A stretch of DNA of 64,000 bases from Lutraria lutraria (lineage: Eukaryota > Mollusca > Bivalvia > Venerida > Mactridae), in NCBI GenBank assembly GCA_964023205.1, contig OZ026839.1:19560386-19624385 (forward strand), given 5' to 3'. The position numbers and the translations under genes were made by a program. Below, piece by piece: positions 61,748-64,000 of the stretch. The first letter of the stretch is position 1; every line of letters begins with the position of its first letter. Under the pieces are notes generated by a model. It was given only the letters and a program-made list of their open reading frames with translations. It was not told the DNA's origin and searched no databases.

Positions 61748-64000
61748 GTGAATTTGATAATGTCTTTTTTGTTTATTATGGAGTATATGTATTTTTTTTT
61801 GTAGTAGATATTTTTAAAAATGGTATGTTTACTTCGCATAAATCTAACAGCATCACCATTGTAATTGTATGAATTGTCTGTACAAGAAACAAATATATCT
61901 TGAAGTTGACTTCTTGTGAATTGACATTCAGAGCTGATATTTCACTGTACATGCTTGAATACCACATCCTGTATAGAACTACACATAAGTGGTATTGTAC
62001 ATTTAAATGAGAAATATAATTGAAAGAGACTGCCCCGATCAACCGGTACAGTCTTAAGAATATAACAAATGAATGTGTAGTGAGAGCATTAAATTTTGTT
62101 ATTTATAAATGATAATGCAATTTCATATTCATACCCCACCAACCACACTCTTTAGGAATTACTTGTGTGTTCCTTTCACAATTTTTATTTTGAATTTCAA
62201 ACCAGAACAGATATTACCATCAAAAAGACACTTGAAAGCAGTTGTCTTTCTTAAATGCTTTTGTTTGTTTTATTTTTAAAGTCTATTGCTACTCATAATT
62301 TCATATACAATTTTGTCGTCCTTTGAACTAGAGACAATTTCTTTGTTATGTGTATCCTATGCTGTAAAAGTTATTCTCTTTACCACCTGTACCAGTCAGT
62401 TTCTATCCAGGACATTGGTTGTGATATGAGTCACATTCAATGATAGTTATAGTTACAACTCATAATGTAAACACTGTACTGTCTGTTAAAGGTAATGGAT
62501 AATTATTTTTAACAAGCACGCTACAATATGTTTGAAAACAGAAAGAAGAAACTAAGACAAACCAGTGACCACTGTACTTATTGAATGGATAAAGCAAAAT
62601 TGATCTGGTCACAGCTTTATTGGGTCTGAAGTTAATGAAGAAACAAGATGAATGCCATTATTTTAGATTTTCTTTGAATGAACAGTAATTTAACTGCTCT
62701 CTTTTCTTTTTAAGACTGAAACAGATCATGAATATGGCAGAGGCCGAAAATTTCTGTTAACAAACTCAAAAAAACTTGGTTGCAGCGCACAAGTTACAAT
62801 AAGAGAAATCTGTAGATTTCCTTCTTATAAGGTAAGATCATTAACATCCACATTAAAGCATGTACACTTGTATTAACATTACTGACCATGACTTATTTTA
62901 GTTAGTTCTTTCAAAATACATGCATATTTATAAAAAAATTTTTTAAAAATGACAGAAGCATTCTCAACCGACCGGACCAATTTGTGTTAAAAATTAAGTT
63001 TTTTTACCAAGTGTCATCCCACATCCATATGTGTAGTGTGTATACTATATACAGCAATATGTGTATACAACAATACTGGACCTGTGATTGAATCAAATTT
63101 GTATTTTTATATCAATTTGTAATTGTATCAAAATTTACATTTAACATATACAGTACAATCTCTGCAGAGCAACACCCTGTTGGGGCTGCAAATATTGGCC
63201 ATTGTTTAGAGGTTGTTGCTCTACAGAGTATAAATTTATAGTAAATATCAGCTTAGGGATATTTTGAAGGTGTTGTTATAGAGAGGTTGTTGCTCTACAG
63301 AGGGCTGCTCTGGAGATGTTGTTCTGTATCTACTTTCTTAATCAGAAAACAAAGGTTTAAATGATATAAGACAGAGAATGAAAATGTTAATTTAATGTTA
63401 ATTATATCTTTAAACATTAAAGGCATCATCTTTTCCAATCTGTTGCAGATAAATGATGATTGTAAATTAGAGGTTGTATAATGATCATTAAATATTATGC
63501 AACTTTGGATGTATTATTATGTGCCTCCATATTAAATTGGTTAGAGTAGATGACATCAAATTACTTTCCCTTTATAGCTATCAATAGAAATATTACTAAT
63601 ATGTGAAGAAGCTATCTTGCTGGAGTATTGAAAGTAACTGGTTCTACCAAGGTACCTGTATGAGCATAAATAATGTCCAAAAGAACCACCATAGATATTC
63701 CCCTTTGAAGCTGAAAAATCACCGAATGACAATTCTGTATGAATGTTACTTAAAAACCTGATAAATGAGTAACTGAAAATAGAGAGCAAGACTTCATCAT
63801 GTAACAGTTTATAATTGGCCTGTTGTTACATACATGTATTTATTGCAGATTGATAATGACTGTGGAGTTGAGAGAAAACTTAGAGAAGATGATTTGATGT
63901 GCAGACTACGAAGGGGTGAAGAAGTTGCACATCAAAAAGTATTCATCACATGCTTACCTGGTAGAGAGGATCATAATGATCATATAATTGACACTTCATT
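61581..64000 (+). CDS. CARF/ALS2CR8-like gene, partial (three exons, open at right)
   Basis: Three spliced exons on the plus strand: 61581-61747, 62715-62831 and 63849 to the window end. Acceptors are TTTTAACAG, TTTTTAAG and TTATTGCAG; donors AAG/GTGAAT and AAG/GTAAGA. Exon 1 here enters with two bases of a split codon, so at least one upstream exon is missing. The protein reads FTGVPFVVIGNKRFDCQFGT, then KFLLTNSKKLGCSAQVTIRE and ICRFPSYK, then RRGEEVAHQKVFITCLPGRE and DHNDHI. The order (GVPF..G....DCQ.G.DR, a basic stretch, a CxAxxxIREIxxFPxYK block, then a HxDH block) matches the DNA-binding-like domain of calcium-responsive transcription factor (CARF, ALS2CR8). Vertebrate CARF is a nuclear activator of calcium-responsive promoters. 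The family call is from memory and moderate; invertebrates have many such proteins of unknown role. Confidence 0.6.
62715..62831 (+). CDS. CARF-like exon (second visible)
   Basis: 117 nt, 39 codons: TETDHEYGRGRKFLLTNSKK then LGCSAQVTIREICRFPSYK. Phase 0 at both ends, matching its neighbours. Confidence 0.8.
63151..63325. repeat. Possible small MITE in CARF-like intron
   Basis: Starts CAGTACAATCTCTGCAGAGC. GTTGTTGCTCTACAGAG is present twice (near 63210 and 63285) with inverse relatives, giving a mosaic of direct and inverted short repeats. Confidence 0.45.
63849..64000 (+). CDS. CARF-like exon (third visible, cut by window end)
   Basis: Opens after TTATTGCAG: IDNDCGVERKLREDDLMCRL, then RRGEEVAHQKVFITCLPGRE, DHNDHIIDTS, still open at 64000. 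Confidence 0.75.
   Translation, partial: MDNDCGVERKLREDDLMCRLRRGEEVAHQKVFITCLPGREDHNDHIIDTS

Overview
This window is animal nuclear DNA, most likely from a marine bivalve mollusc. It is AT-rich and gene-poor. Its genes are split into short exons by introns of up to 12 kb, and it is full of transposon families of the molluscan type: tRNA-derived SINEs, hairpin-ended elements with ~145-160 bp internal tandem repeats, mariner, Harbinger and hAT-like elements, LINEs and Ty3/gypsy. The bivalve assignment is an inference from repeat style and from the divergence of the one clear gene; nothing in the window names the species.

Two protein-coding genes are supported. The main one is a complete SNF8 (VPS22/EAP30) gene for the ESCRT-II subunit. 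It lies on the minus strand in eight coding exons from 60392 down to 16065. All exon phases fit, giving a 248-residue product, and intron 1 appears to use a GC donor. The second starts on the plus strand about 1.2 kb from the SNF8 start codon. Three exons are visible (61581-61747, 62715-62831, 63849-window end) and look like the CARF/ALS2CR8 family. The two genes are head to head, so a shared promoter region around 60400-61500 is plausible.

Layout: 1-16 kb lies beyond the 3' end of SNF8 and holds a small MITE, a mariner relic, several hairpin-ended repeats, a 2.6-kb element with 9-bp target duplications carrying a nested LINE fragment, a 505-bp MITE with 7-bp duplications, and a 40-bp perfect palindrome made only of that MITE's two ends. 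16-60 kb is SNF8, with introns packed with mobile DNA: a ~145-bp tandem array, a 2.25-kb element with ~600-bp inverted ends, TTAA and 8-bp-TSD MITEs, a collapsed Harbinger, a LINE with an 11-bp TSD and two poly(A) tracts (a 3'-transduction signature), a gypsy integrase fragment with a 3' LTR, and a ~1-kb-arm inverted duplication. 60-64 kb is the head-to-head promoter region and the second gene.

Main points for a second look are: micro-elements consisting of little more than fused transposon ends with their own target duplications; a one-sided orientation of hairpin-ended repeats inside SNF8 (every scorable copy is antisense to the gene); two SNF8 splice sites lying within about 20 bases of such repeats; a chimeric repeat joining two families; and the LINE 3' transduction.
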